Shown here: one piece after another, positions 55,635-63,708 of the stretch
Position numbering within the stretch: the stretch's first letter is position 1
Layout of the letters: each line of letters starts with the position of its first letter
NCBI GenBank assembly: GCA_963621575.1
Contig: CAVFEH010000002.1
Span: forward strand, 1 to 64,000
DNA from: UBA1724 sp963621575
GTDB taxonomy: Bacteria; Verrucomicrobiota; Lentisphaeria; Oligosphaerales; Oligosphaeraceae
DNA length: 64,000 bases
Direction of reading: 5' to 3'
The notes under the pieces: model-generated
Told to the model about the DNA's origin: nothing
The model's database searches: none
The model's input: the letters and a program-made list of their open reading frames with translations, nothing else
Translations under genes and position numbers: made by a program

Positions 55635-55779
55635 GGCGCCAAACGACGCCGCGCCTCCCTTCCCAACGCCCTCCCTGGAGGAGACACAAGCCCCCGGCGG
55701 AAACAAGCAAGGAAGGGCAAACCCGGGCGGCGGCACGGCGCGACGCAGAAAAGAACACACTTCCTCCTTTTTTACCTAG

Positions 55780-55794
55780 CGGCGCATAGCGCCG
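55780..55794 (+). promoter_or_regulatory. Small hairpin just before the ftsI start
   Basis: CGGCGC (55780-55785) and GCGCCG (55789-55794) pair with a three-base loop, six bases before the ftsI ATG. No Shine-Dalgarno is present at this place, so the hairpin may affect ftsI initiation; that is inference. Confidence 0.4.
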
Positions 55795-55800
55795 AAAACA

Positions 55801-58017
55801 ATGTCCCAGGACCATTCCCCACTTCAGAACGACACCCCCGCCTCCGGAAAGGAGCGCGGGGCGTTTTGCATTTGGGCGAAGCGTATGGTTTCAGCCTTCC
55901 ATCCCTGGGACGACGCGCAAACCACACCCGCGGAGGGCCGTGTCTTGACCGCGCGGCTCCGCAGTGGCGTGCTTCGCCGTGCGATGGTGACACTGGGGAT
56001 TTTCCTGGTGGCTTTGCTCTCCCTGACCTGGCACATCGGCAAGATCCAACTGGTCCGACAAGCATATTATCAAAAGCACGCCCGTGGCATCAGCCTGAAG
56101 ACCCAGTTCAAGACTCCACAGCGGGGAAGCATTTTGGATCTCAACGGCAACAAATTCGCCGTTGACCAGGCAACCCAGGATGTCTATGTGGAGCCCCGCC
56201 GTTTCCTGGACAAGCTTCCCGAAGCCTGCCAGATCATCGCGAAGCACCTGGCTCTGGATCCCGTCGAGCTCCAGGAAAAATTCCAGAAGGCTGCGGACCA
56301 CGCCTTCACGATGAAGCTCTCCGACCACATTCCGCCGGAATTCGTGCGGCAGAACGCCCTGGGCACCATCCCCGGCATCCGCCTGCGCCCCATCCGTGAC
56401 TCCCTGGGCAAAGTCACCGCCTTCAAGGTCCTCCTGCAACCTGCCGGGCTCACCCCGGAACAGCTGGCCATCGTCCGGGAGCGAGTCCCGGATTGTTTCG
56501 ACATCAACAAGATGGAGCTCAAGCGCCGCATCCAGCTCACCCTGGACCGCTGCCGCGAAATCGCCGTCAGGCGCGGCGTCTCCCGCGAGGATGCCGCCGA
56601 CATGCTGCAGGAGCTCCGCTCCGCCGGCATCGTGAAGGGGGTCCGCTACACGGATTCCTGGGTGCGTTGCTACCCCCGCAACAATCAGCTGGCCAATCTC
56701 CTGGGGTTCACCGACAGCACGGGAAAGGGCGTCTCAGGCATCGAGGCCCTCATGGACCGCTGGCTGCGCCCAACACCCGGAAAGACCGCGGCCCTTTGGG
56801 ACAGCCATGGCTGCCCCTTGGAAGTGGACGAAAACGCCTCCCGTGAGCCCGTTGACGGCAGCAACGTCTACCTCACCATCCAGGAACCCATCCAGCGCAT
56901 TCTGGAGGAGGAGCTGGCCACTCTCTGGGAGACCAACCACCCAGACCGCGCCTATGCCGTCATGATGGATCCCGCCACCGGCGCCATCATGGGGCTGGCC
57001 CAGTATCCCCAGTTCAATCCCAACGACCGGGAAACCATGGAGGATCCCGACCTCTGCCAGAACCACATCCTCCTCCAGTGCTACGACCCCGGCTCCATCA
57101 TGAAACCCGTCAGCCTCTCCGGGGTGCTGGCCGCCGGCGTGGCCAATGAAAATACGGTGAAGGACTGCGAGCGGGGCCGCTGGGTCTACAATCGAAAGCT
57201 CCTGCGGGACTCCCACGCCTTCGAGGACTTGACTCTGACGCAGGTAATCCAGAAGTCCAGCAACATCGGCACCGCCAAATTCTCCCTGGATCTTGGGGAG
57301 GAGCGGATGTACAAGCACCTGACGGCATTCGGCTTCGGGAAACGCACCGGCATCGGATTCCACCCCGAAAACGGCGAGAGCGCCACATTCCCCTCCGAGA
57401 CGCGAGGACTCTTCCGGGAACTCCACCAATGGGACTCCCTCACCATCACCCGGGTCCCCATGGGACAAGGCATGACAGTCCCGCTCCTCCAGGTCCTCCA
57501 GGCGTGGAGCGCCCTGGCGAACCACGGCGTCATCATGCAGCCCTACCTCGTCGACCGCGTGGTCCACGCCGACGGCCAGGTGGAGTACTCCGTGCCCCAC
57601 GCAAAATATCAGGCGGTCTCCGCTTCCGCGGCAGACCGCATGGCGAAGATCCTGACGACGGTCACCCAGAAAGAAGGCACGGGGGCCCGTGCGGCGGTGA
57701 AGGGTTTTTCCGTGGCGGGCAAGACGGGCACCGCCCAGATGTGGATCCAGCCGGACACCGCGAAAGGCATCAAGGGCCACTACGCCGAAAAGCAGTTCCT
57801 GGCTTCCTTCATCGGCTTCGCCCCTGCGGAGAATCCCCGTTTCCTCCTGCTGGTCTCCGCAGAGAACCCCACTGCCGCCGCACACACCGGCTCCGGAGTC
57901 TCCGCCCCCGTCTTCCGGAGGATTGCCCAGCGCACGCTGGAATACCTCCAAGTGCAGCCCGACCAACCCGAGGCCACTCCCCAATCCAATCAGCGGAAAG
58001 CGACCGCAAGGCGGTAA
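55801..58017 (+). CDS. ftsI: Division transpeptidase FtsI (PBP3, class B penicillin-binding protein)
   Basis: A 738-residue class B PBP, longer than E. coli PBP3 (588). A membrane helix lies at about 60-76, then the dimerisation segment FKTPQRGSILDLNGNKFA. Transpeptidase motifs are SIMK (Ser432, Lys435), SSN (486-488) and KTG (641-643). About 100 extra residues (roughly 195-290, containing the charged QLTLDRCREIAVRRGVSRED stretch) lie before the conserved GVSGIEALMDRWL. It crosslinks septal peptidoglycan. The next gene in a typical cluster, murE, is absent; transcription meets ruvB from the other strand. Confidence 0.93.
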   Translation: MSQDHSPLQNDTPASGKERGAFCIWAKRMVSAFHPWDDAQTTPAEGRVLTARLRSGVLRRAMVTLGIFLVALLSLTWHIGKIQLVRQAYYQKHARGISLKTQFKTPQRGSILDLNGNKFAVDQATQDVYVEPRRFLDKLPEACQIIAKHLALDPVELQEKFQKAADHAFTMKLSDHIPPEFVRQNALGTIPGIRLRPIRDSLGKVTAFKVLLQPAGLTPEQLAIVRERVPDCFDINKMELKRRIQLTLDRCREIAVRRGVSREDAADMLQELRSAGIVKGVRYTDSWVRCYPRNNQLANLLGFTDSTGKGVSGIEALMDRWLRPTPGKTAALWDSHGCPLEVDENASREPVDGSNVYLTIQEPIQRILEEELATLWETNHPDRAYAVMMDPATGAIMGLAQYPQFNPNDRETMEDPDLCQNHILLQCYDPGSIMKPVSLSGVLAAGVANENTVKDCERGRWVYNRKLLRDSHAFEDLTLTQVIQKSSNIGTAKFSLDLGEERMYKHLTAFGFGKRTGIGFHPENGESATFPSETRGLFRELHQWDSLTITRVPMGQGMTVPLLQVLQAWSALANHGVIMQPYLVDRVVHADGQVEYSVPHAKYQAVSASAADRMAKILTTVTQKEGTGARAAVKGFSVAGKTGTAQMWIQPDTAKGIKGHYAEKQFLASFIGFAPAENPRFLLLVSAENPTAAAHTGSGVSAPVFRRIAQRTLEYLQVQPDQPEATPQSNQRKATARR

Positions 58018-58071
58018 CCCCAAGGACCTCCGAAGGCTTCGCGGAAGTACGCGGGAGTCTCGGAAAACAGC

Positions 58072-58113
58072 AAAAAGGGACCACGGCGACAATGGGTCGT
58101 CGGGTCCCTTTTT
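58072..58113. terminator. Bidirectional terminator between ftsI and ruvB
   Basis: AAAAAGGGACC (58072-58082) pairs with GGTCCCTTTTT (58103-58113), with further pairing inside the loop; both strands are followed by T residues. It ends the dcw cluster and the ruvAB operon. Confidence 0.9.
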
Positions 58114-58178
58114 CATTCTGTGCCGTCCGGATAAAGGGGAAGGAAGGATGCCCTCCCCCAAGGAGGCCAGTCAGCCTC

Positions 58179-59228
58179 TCATTTTTCTTCCGGGAAGAGA
58201 TCGGGTTGTTTTGGACCTGGAGTGCGCCCAAAGCGCCGGAGAGCGCGTTCGGTGACGATTCGCCCACTGGGGGTCCGCAGGAGGAATCCCTCCTGGATCA
58301 AATAGGGTTCGTAGACGTCCTCGATGGTCTCCTCCTCCTCCCCGACGGCAACGGCCAGGGACTTGAGGCCCACGGGACGTTCCTTGAACTTGACGATGAT
58401 GGTCTCCAGGATCCGGTTGTCCATTTCGTCCAGTCCGTCATCGTCGATATTCAGCATGCCCAAAGCTTCGGACGCCGTGGCTCGCGTGATGGCGGAGGAG
58501 TGTCGCACCAACGCATAGTCGCGGACCCAGCGAAGAAGGTTGTTGGCGATTCGGGGGGTTCCGCGAGCCCGCCGGGCGATTTCCAGAAGGCCCTCCGGCT
58601 CGGCGTCCACATGGAGGACCTTTGCGCTTCTCACCAGGATGATCTGGAGTTCCTGGGCGGAATAGTAGGCCATGCGGCACTTCATGGTAAAACGGTCGCG
58701 GAGAGGCGCGGAGAGCTTTCCCTGCCGGGTGGTGGCGCCAACGAGGCAGAAGCGTGGGAGATTGACGCGCACAGAGCGGGCTGCCACGCCGGAGTCCACC
58801 ATGATATCGATGTGGAAGTCCTCCATGGCGCTGTAGAGATATTCCTCCACCTGCCGGGGAAGCCGGTGGATCTCATCGATAAAAAGGACGTCTCCCTCGT
58901 CTAAGCTGGAGAGGAGTCCGGCCAGATCGCCGGGCTTTTCAATCACGGGCCCGCTCGTGGCCTTCAGCTGTTTCCCGCAGGCGTTGGCAATAATATTCGC
59001 CAGGGTGGTCTTGCCCAGTCCCGGAGGGCCGGAGAGAAGCACGTGATTCAGGGCCTCGCCGCGACGATTCGCGGCGGCCACCATGATCTGCAATTGCTCC
59101 TTTACATTCCCCTGCCCGGGAAATTCGGCGAACGCCTGGGGACGGAGACTCTGGTCGAACTCCTCCTCCCTGGCATTCATCTCCGAAGTGATGAAGCGGC
59201 TGTCCTGATTGCCTGGATTCCCACTCAT
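58179..59228 (-). CDS. ruvB: Holliday junction branch migration ATPase RuvB
   Basis: A 349-residue AAA+ motor. Walker A is GPPGLGKTTLA (near residue 65), Walker B DVLFIDEIHRL, sensor 1 GATTRQGKLSAPLRDRF, and the C-terminal winged helix ends FGRTPGP. It drives RuvA-bound four-way junctions. It lies 41 bp after ruvA. Confidence 0.97.
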   Translation of the reverse strand: MSGNPGNQDSRFITSEMNAREEEFDQSLRPQAFAEFPGQGNVKEQLQIMVAAANRRGEALNHVLLSGPPGLGKTTLANIIANACGKQLKATSGPVIEKPGDLAGLLSSLDEGDVLFIDEIHRLPRQVEEYLYSAMEDFHIDIMVDSGVAARSVRVNLPRFCLVGATTRQGKLSAPLRDRFTMKCRMAYYSAQELQIILVRSAKVLHVDAEPEGLLEIARRARGTPRIANNLLRWVRDYALVRHSSAITRATASEALGMLNIDDDGLDEMDNRILETIIVKFKERPVGLKSLAVAVGEEEETIEDVYEPYLIQEGFLLRTPSGRIVTERALRRFGRTPGPKQPDLFPEEK

Positions 59229-59269
59229 GGAACTCTAGCGGTTTGTGTCTGGTGTGAAAGTGTTACGGT

Positions 59270-59905
59270 TCATGCGCGGAAGCGGGAGAGCGCGCGGCGG
59301 ATGATCGTGGCGCTGGGAATCTCCTCGCCTGCGGCCTCCGCCATCACGTCCTCCACGGCCTTGCGTGCGTCGTCGTGACGGTACCCCAGCGTCTCCAGGG
59401 CCTTGACGGCATCCTGGGCACAGACGGGCAGCTCGCCCTGGGACGCGCCCACCGCTGCGCCAGCCGCGCTTCCGTCAACCTGGGCGGCAGTTCCAAATTC
59501 CGCAAGATGGCTCTTGAGATCCAGCACCAACTGTGCGGCGCTCTTCTTCCCCACGCCATTGATGCGAGAAAGGGTCTTGATATCCTCTTGCGCGATGGCC
59601 TGGAAAAGTTGTGGAATGGGCATTGCGGAGAGGGTGGTGAGGGCCAGGCGGGGGCCAAAGCCCTTCACGGAGTTCACGATGGCGCGGAAGACGCGCTTCT
59701 CCTCACGGGTGGCAAAGCCATAGAGAGTCATGTCGTCCTCCCGGACCACCAGGGAGGTATAGAAGAGGGCCTCCCTCGTGAGGGGCGGGAGTTTCTCCTG
59801 GGTAGAGCGGGGTGTCAGCAACTCGTAGCCCACGCCATTCACGTCCAGCACAACACTGCCATCCGCGTTGTTCTCCAGCAAAATCCCTCTCAACTGTGCA
59901 ATCAT
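59270..59905 (-). CDS. ruvA: Holliday junction DNA-binding protein RuvA
   Basis: A 211-residue protein with an N-terminal OB fold (MIAQLRGILLENNADGSVVLDVNGVGYEL), helix-hairpin-helix motifs (VNSVKGFGPRLALTTL, LSRINGVGKKSAAQLVLDLKSHL) and a C-terminal domain III (VKALETLGYRHDDARKAV) that contacts RuvB. GGGGAGGGAAC precedes the ATG. It forms the tetramer that holds junctions. Confidence 0.96.
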   Translation of the reverse strand: MIAQLRGILLENNADGSVVLDVNGVGYELLTPRSTQEKLPPLTREALFYTSLVVREDDMTLYGFATREEKRVFRAIVNSVKGFGPRLALTTLSAMPIPQLFQAIAQEDIKTLSRINGVGKKSAAQLVLDLKSHLAEFGTAAQVDGSAAGAAVGASQGELPVCAQDAVKALETLGYRHDDARKAVEDVMAEAAGEEIPSATIIRRALSRFRA

Positions 59906-59980
59906 GTTCCCTCCCCAGAAAAAAAGGATCCAAGATCTCAGGAGACAGCCGGATTCACCCGGCCTTTTCCCCGGTCTCGT

Positions 59981-60535
59981 TCAATTCTCCAGAATCTCCA
60001 GAATGGTGGCTTTTCCCTGGACACTGTCCATAATGAGACGGTAGGAGCGGCCATGCATCTTCCAGGCCAGCTCCGGCCCCGTGGCCTCGCCGTCTGGGAA
60101 AAAGCGGAAGAGAATCCCTCCGAGGTCCTCCCCGCCGTCAGGCAACTCGGTCCACTCGACGCCGTCAGGCACCCGGTAGGAGTCGATCAGCTGGACTATG
60201 GCGCCGCGTCCGGATTCCCCGCGCAGGGCAGGAAGCGTGGCGGGATGCCAGTCCCGATCCAGGGGATTCTCCAGGGGGGCGACCTGGAAGATCCCCTCCT
60301 CCGGGAGAAGCGCCAGCTGATAGGGCTGTCCCGTGATGCGGGCCCGGGTGGCGGTCTGCTGGAAGGCGCCGCGGATTTCGGAGAGTGCGCTCTCCGCCGC
60401 CATGCGGAGTCCGCCGCCGCCCAGGCGGGGGACCACCAACGCAACAACCAGCATGACAATGGCGCACACCACGACCATCTCCAGAAGAGTGTACGGGCGG
60501 TTTCCCCGTGGGGGATGGAGTGGGGCGGCGCACAT
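59981..60535 (-). CDS. Minor pseudopilin, GspH-like
   Basis: A 184-residue type II secretion/competence pseudopilin. The N-terminal RPYTLLEMVVVCAIVMLVVALVVP is a class III prepilin signal and hydrophobic helix; Glu5 of the mature protein is present. The residue before the cleavage site is Pro rather than the usual Gly. The C-terminal part (YQLALLPEEGIFQVAPL, SYRLIMDSVQGKATILEI) fits GspH-type minor pseudopilins. The start (60535) is an ATG without Shine-Dalgarno. It lies 28 bp after gspG in the same run. Confidence 0.82.
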   Translation of the reverse strand: MCAAPLHPPRGNRPYTLLEMVVVCAIVMLVVALVVPRLGGGGLRMAAESALSEIRGAFQQTATRARITGQPYQLALLPEEGIFQVAPLENPLDRDWHPATLPALRGESGRGAIVQLIDSYRVPDGVEWTELPDGGEDLGGILFRFFPDGEATGPELAWKMHGRSYRLIMDSVQGKATILEILEN

Positions 60536-60563
60536 GGTGCTGCGGGAAGAAATTCCCGATGGG

Positions 60564-60998
60564 CTACTGCCAGCAGGAGAGGTCGGCGTTATATCCCTCG
60601 CCGCCGGAGCTCTTGTCGGCGCCGTAGCTGATGATATCGAAGGGCATGTCGTCCTCGCCGGGGACCGAATAGACAAACTGGCTGCCCCATCCATCCACAG
60701 GCAGATTCTTGCTGTCCAGGTAAGGACCGTCCCAGCGCTCGTTGCTGGTCTTGTTCATGAGGTCGTCCAGGGAGGAGGGATACTCCGCGCAATCCATGTA
60801 GAAATTCTGGACGGCGCTCTTGAGGTTCACCAGCTGCGCCTTGGTTGTATTCACACGGGACTTGTCGAGGGACTTGGAGATCCGGGGGCCCACCAGGGCG
60901 GCGAGACTGCCGATGATGACCACGACAATCATGATCTCAATCAAAGTGAAGTGCCTGCGGCGCAGGCGATTCCGGGAAGAAAGACGCTTCCGTTCCAT
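60564..60998 (-). CDS. gspG: Major pseudopilin GspG-like
   Basis: A 144-residue type II secretion major pseudopilin. After a basic leader, RRRHFTLIEIMIVVVIIGSLAALVGPRI is the class III signal; His stands at -1. The globular domain has KAQLVNLKSAVQNFYMDCAEYPSSLDDLM and WDGPYL, ending with SYGADKSSGGEGYNADLSCW, as in GspG calcium-binding loops. AAGGAG precedes the ATG. The secretin, ATPase and prepilin peptidase genes are not in the window. Confidence 0.94.
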   Translation of the reverse strand: MERKRLSSRNRLRRRHFTLIEIMIVVVIIGSLAALVGPRISKSLDKSRVNTTKAQLVNLKSAVQNFYMDCAEYPSSLDDLMNKTSNERWDGPYLDSKNLPVDGWGSQFVYSVPGEDDMPFDIISYGADKSSGGEGYNADLSCWQ

Positions 60999-61057
60999 TT
61001 GTGGTGATTCTCCTTATGGAGGGGTTGTGGATTTTGACGGCAGGAAATGGGCGGGGC

Positions 61058-62254
61058 TCAGACGGCGTTCTGCATATCCATGATGGCGGCGAACATCAGG
61101 AAGACCACCAGTCCGATGCAGAGTCCCAGGACCACAATGACGAGGGGTTCAAAGAGGGAAAGGAGGCTCTTGATGGATTTCCTCAGGCTGTTCTCGTAAC
61201 GGTCCGCCACGCGGTCCAGCATCTCCTCGACATTTCCGGTTTCCTCGCCGACGGCAACCATGCGGAGCACCAGAGAGGGTATGTACCGGCTCTTGGACAA
61301 GGCGCCGGAGATCTTCTGGCCCTGCCGCAACTCTCCGCCCACCCGGTCCAGGGATCGCCGGATGGTGGTGTTCTGGATCACGCGGCTGGCGATCGCCACG
61401 GTATTGAGCAGCGGGACGCCGCTTCGCATGAGGATTGCCATGGTGCGCGCAAAACGGGAGAGGTTGCTGTAGAGACAGAGCTTTCCGAAGACCGGCAGCC
61501 GCACCACCAGGGAATCCCACCAAGTCCGGAGCGCGCCCTCGGGGCGCCGGATCTGCCGCACAAAAAAAGCAAAGAGGAGCGCAATGGGAAGGACGATCCA
61601 CCAGTAGTCCCGCACGCCCTGGGAGACGCCCATGAGAAGCTCCGTGGCTTGGCTCTGGATGCCGGCCCCTGCCAGAGAAGCGGCGAACTTCGGAACGATG
61701 ACGCCCAGGACGAATCCCATCATGGCCACGCCGGCCACGGCGATGAATGCGGGGTAGATGGAGCTGGAGATAATGAAACTCCGCAACTCCGCGCCGGAAG
61801 TCAGGAAGCTCCGGAGCTGCCCCATGACCTGGGGCAGCGCGCCGGCCTCCTCGCCGGCCTCCACAACGCCGGAGTAGACAGGCGGGAAAAGGCTCCCCTG
61901 GTCGCGGACGAGGTCAGAGAACTTCCGGCCCTCGTGAAGCCCTCGCCGGAGATCTCCCACCAACTGCTGGAGCTGGGGATTTCCGGGTTCGTCGCCCAGG
62001 ATCGCCAAGGAGCGTTCCAGAGGGATGTTTGCCTCCAAAAGAGGAACCAGGCGGTCGGTGAAATCCACCACATCCACGCCCTTGTGAAATACACCGCGCC
62101 GATTCTGGGCCGCGGCGCCCTCCCCCAGGAACACCAGGGGCACCACGCCACGCCGCTGGAGGCGCCTTGCGGCGTCGGCCTGGGTGTCTCCCTCAATGAG
62201 GAGCTCGCTGACCTTTCCGGCGGCGTCGCTGACTTTATATCGAAAAAGGGGCAT
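61058..62254 (-). CDS. gspF: Type II secretion/pilus inner-membrane protein GspF
   Basis: A 398-residue polytopic platform protein. It opens MPLFRYKVSDAAGKV; the two T2SSF domains start DFTDRLVPLLEANIPLERSLAIL and NLSRFARTMAILMRSGVPLLNTVAIA, with YPAFIAVAGVAMMGFVLGVIVPKF and FEPLVIVVLGLCIGLVVFLMFAAI as membrane helices. It connects the ATPase to the pseudopilins. It lies 59 bp before gspG. Confidence 0.94.
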   Translation of the reverse strand: MPLFRYKVSDAAGKVSELLIEGDTQADAARRLQRRGVVPLVFLGEGAAAQNRRGVFHKGVDVVDFTDRLVPLLEANIPLERSLAILGDEPGNPQLQQLVGDLRRGLHEGRKFSDLVRDQGSLFPPVYSGVVEAGEEAGALPQVMGQLRSFLTSGAELRSFIISSSIYPAFIAVAGVAMMGFVLGVIVPKFAASLAGAGIQSQATELLMGVSQGVRDYWWIVLPIALLFAFFVRQIRRPEGALRTWWDSLVVRLPVFGKLCLYSNLSRFARTMAILMRSGVPLLNTVAIASRVIQNTTIRRSLDRVGGELRQGQKISGALSKSRYIPSLVLRMVAVGEETGNVEEMLDRVADRYENSLRKSIKSLLSLFEPLVIVVLGLCIGLVVFLMFAAIMDMQNAV

Positions 62255-62301
62255 GGGGTGGTGGCGTGGTACGGTCCGGTGAATGGCCGGCGGTTGCGCT
62301 G

Positions 62302-62748
62302 CTACGGCTGCAGCGGCGGAGGCGGATTCTGACCGTCCGGCTTCTTGGAAAGTTCCTGGAGGGCGACGCGGATCGGACGCGTCATAATGGGCATGTCATC
62401 CACCATGAACTTCAGCCAGTAGACGTCAGGGTATTCGAACCGGACGCCCCGCAGAAAGAAAACCAGGTCCACCACCTGGTTGGGATTGTTGAACTTCAGG
62501 TCGCCCTTTCCGGCGAAGACCGTCTCGTTGCGGCTTTCGCTGGTCAAAGCCAGGGTGCAGGGGTAGTCCCCATGTCCGCTCGTCAGGGAGACCAGGATGG
62601 AAAGGGAGGGATGGACGCAGGGGAACTGGGGGCATCGGATGGCACCGATGACGCCAATGAGGCTCTTCTTCCCTGTGAGACGGTCCTCAATGAGGCAGTC
62701 ACAGGGAATCAGAGCAATTCCAAGAGGAAGTTCCACATAAGAGCCCAT
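62302..62748 (-). CDS. DUF6941-like protein
   Basis: A 148-residue probable cytoplasmic protein starting MGSYVELPLGIALIPCDCLIEDRLTGKKSLIGVIGAIRCPQFPC. The opening beta strands (ALIPCDCLIEDRLTGKKSLIGVI) resemble DUF6941, whose function is unknown. GGAG lies four bases from the ATG at 62748. It sits between gspF and a membrane protein gene in the lexA-ruvB run. Confidence 0.7.
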   Translation of the reverse strand: MGSYVELPLGIALIPCDCLIEDRLTGKKSLIGVIGAIRCPQFPCVHPSLSILVSLTSGHGDYPCTLALTSESRNETVFAGKGDLKFNNPNQVVDLVFFLRGVRFEYPDVYWLKFMVDDMPIMTRPIRVALQELSKKPDGQNPPPPLQP

Positions 62749-62912
62749 TGCTTCTCCAAAACGCCAGAACGGACGGTTTATTTTCCCCACGCCGGGAAGA
62801 GGGCAAAAAAACGGCATCGCAGGACCGGATTTCGTGGGGAGAAAAGTCGTTCCGTCAATATATCCCGCCCCGCCAAACCCACGGAGGGGGAACACCCTCC
62901 TGCACGGGAAAA

Positions 62913-63707
62913 TCACCCGGGGCCGCCCAGGGTGTCCGGAGGGACTTCATCGGGTCCGATTGGAATCCGGAGGAATCCGCCGGGGGACCGCTGTGGAAGA
63001 GTCAGAAGCACGCGCCCCGTGGCAGAGCGCACCACGGTCTCGCCTGTCACGCCATGGCAGAAGCTGACGAAGGGCGTTTCCGCTCTCGCCGGAAGCCACT
63101 CGCCGCGCCACTCCACGCCCTTCCGCCACACGCGGAGGACACCCCCGCTCCAGGAGTCCTCCCAGAGCGACTCGCCCTCACCGGACTTCACCGGGACGAT
63201 GCGCCCAAGGGCGGTCCCCCCCGCCCCCAGGCTGCCGGCCAGGGCATCTCCGGCGTTCTTGCCTCGGAGAGGAACCGCCAGGGAGAGCCGCCGCACGGTC
63301 ATTTCCCGGCATAATTGCTCCGCACTGCGTGCGAACGCCGCGCTGGACGGCAGGAAGCACTCGCCGAGAGCGGCCACGCCGGCTTGCCGAAGACCCTCCC
63401 GGAGACAAGTCCCGGCGCGTCCCTCGCCGGGAAGCAGCACCAATGCCTCCAGGGGAGAACCTGCGCCGGGACAATTCGTCAACGCCAGTGCGGGGACTCC
63501 GCCTTCCCCCGACCAGGCGCACCACAGCACCGCGCCGGAGGAAACAACCGTGCCCCCCTTCCCTGCCCAGAAAGACCAGGCCGGGAGCGCCAGGAGCCCC
63601 AGGGCCACGAAGCCCCAGAAGAAAATGCCCGTCAGCCGGCCGCCTGCGCCCTTCCCCGGGGGTTCCCCACCCTGTGGCCTCTTCTGTTCCATCACGGCGC
63701 CGCCCAT
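62913..63707 (-). CDS. Membrane-anchored protein of unknown function
   Basis: A 264-residue protein (or 259 from a second ATG at 63692). A basic N-terminus is followed by one membrane helix (TGIFFWGFVALGLLALPAWSFWAG) and an outward-facing domain of about 190 residues rich in Gly, Val and Leu. Segments such as EALVLLPGEGRAGTCLREGLRQAGV might hint at a metallo-beta-lactamase-like or ComEC-type domain, but I cannot support that. The ATG at 63707 is one base after the lexA stop, so translation is probably coupled to lexA. No function can be given. Confidence 0.6.
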   Translation of the reverse strand: MGGAVMEQKRPQGGEPPGKGAGGRLTGIFFWGFVALGLLALPAWSFWAGKGGTVVSSGAVLWCAWSGEGGVPALALTNCPGAGSPLEALVLLPGEGRAGTCLREGLRQAGVAALGECFLPSSAAFARSAEQLCREMTVRRLSLAVPLRGKNAGDALAGSLGAGGTALGRIVPVKSGEGESLWEDSWSGGVLRVWRKGVEWRGEWLPARAETPFVSFCHGVTGETVVRSATGRVLLTLPQRSPGGFLRIPIGPDEVPPDTLGGPG

Positions 63708-63708
63708 C

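Noticed and set aside
62913..63707. Assignment of the membrane-anchored protein after lexA as a ComEC metallo-beta-lactamase fragment.
   Set aside because: The HxHxDH-type metal motif is absent and similarity is limited to composition.
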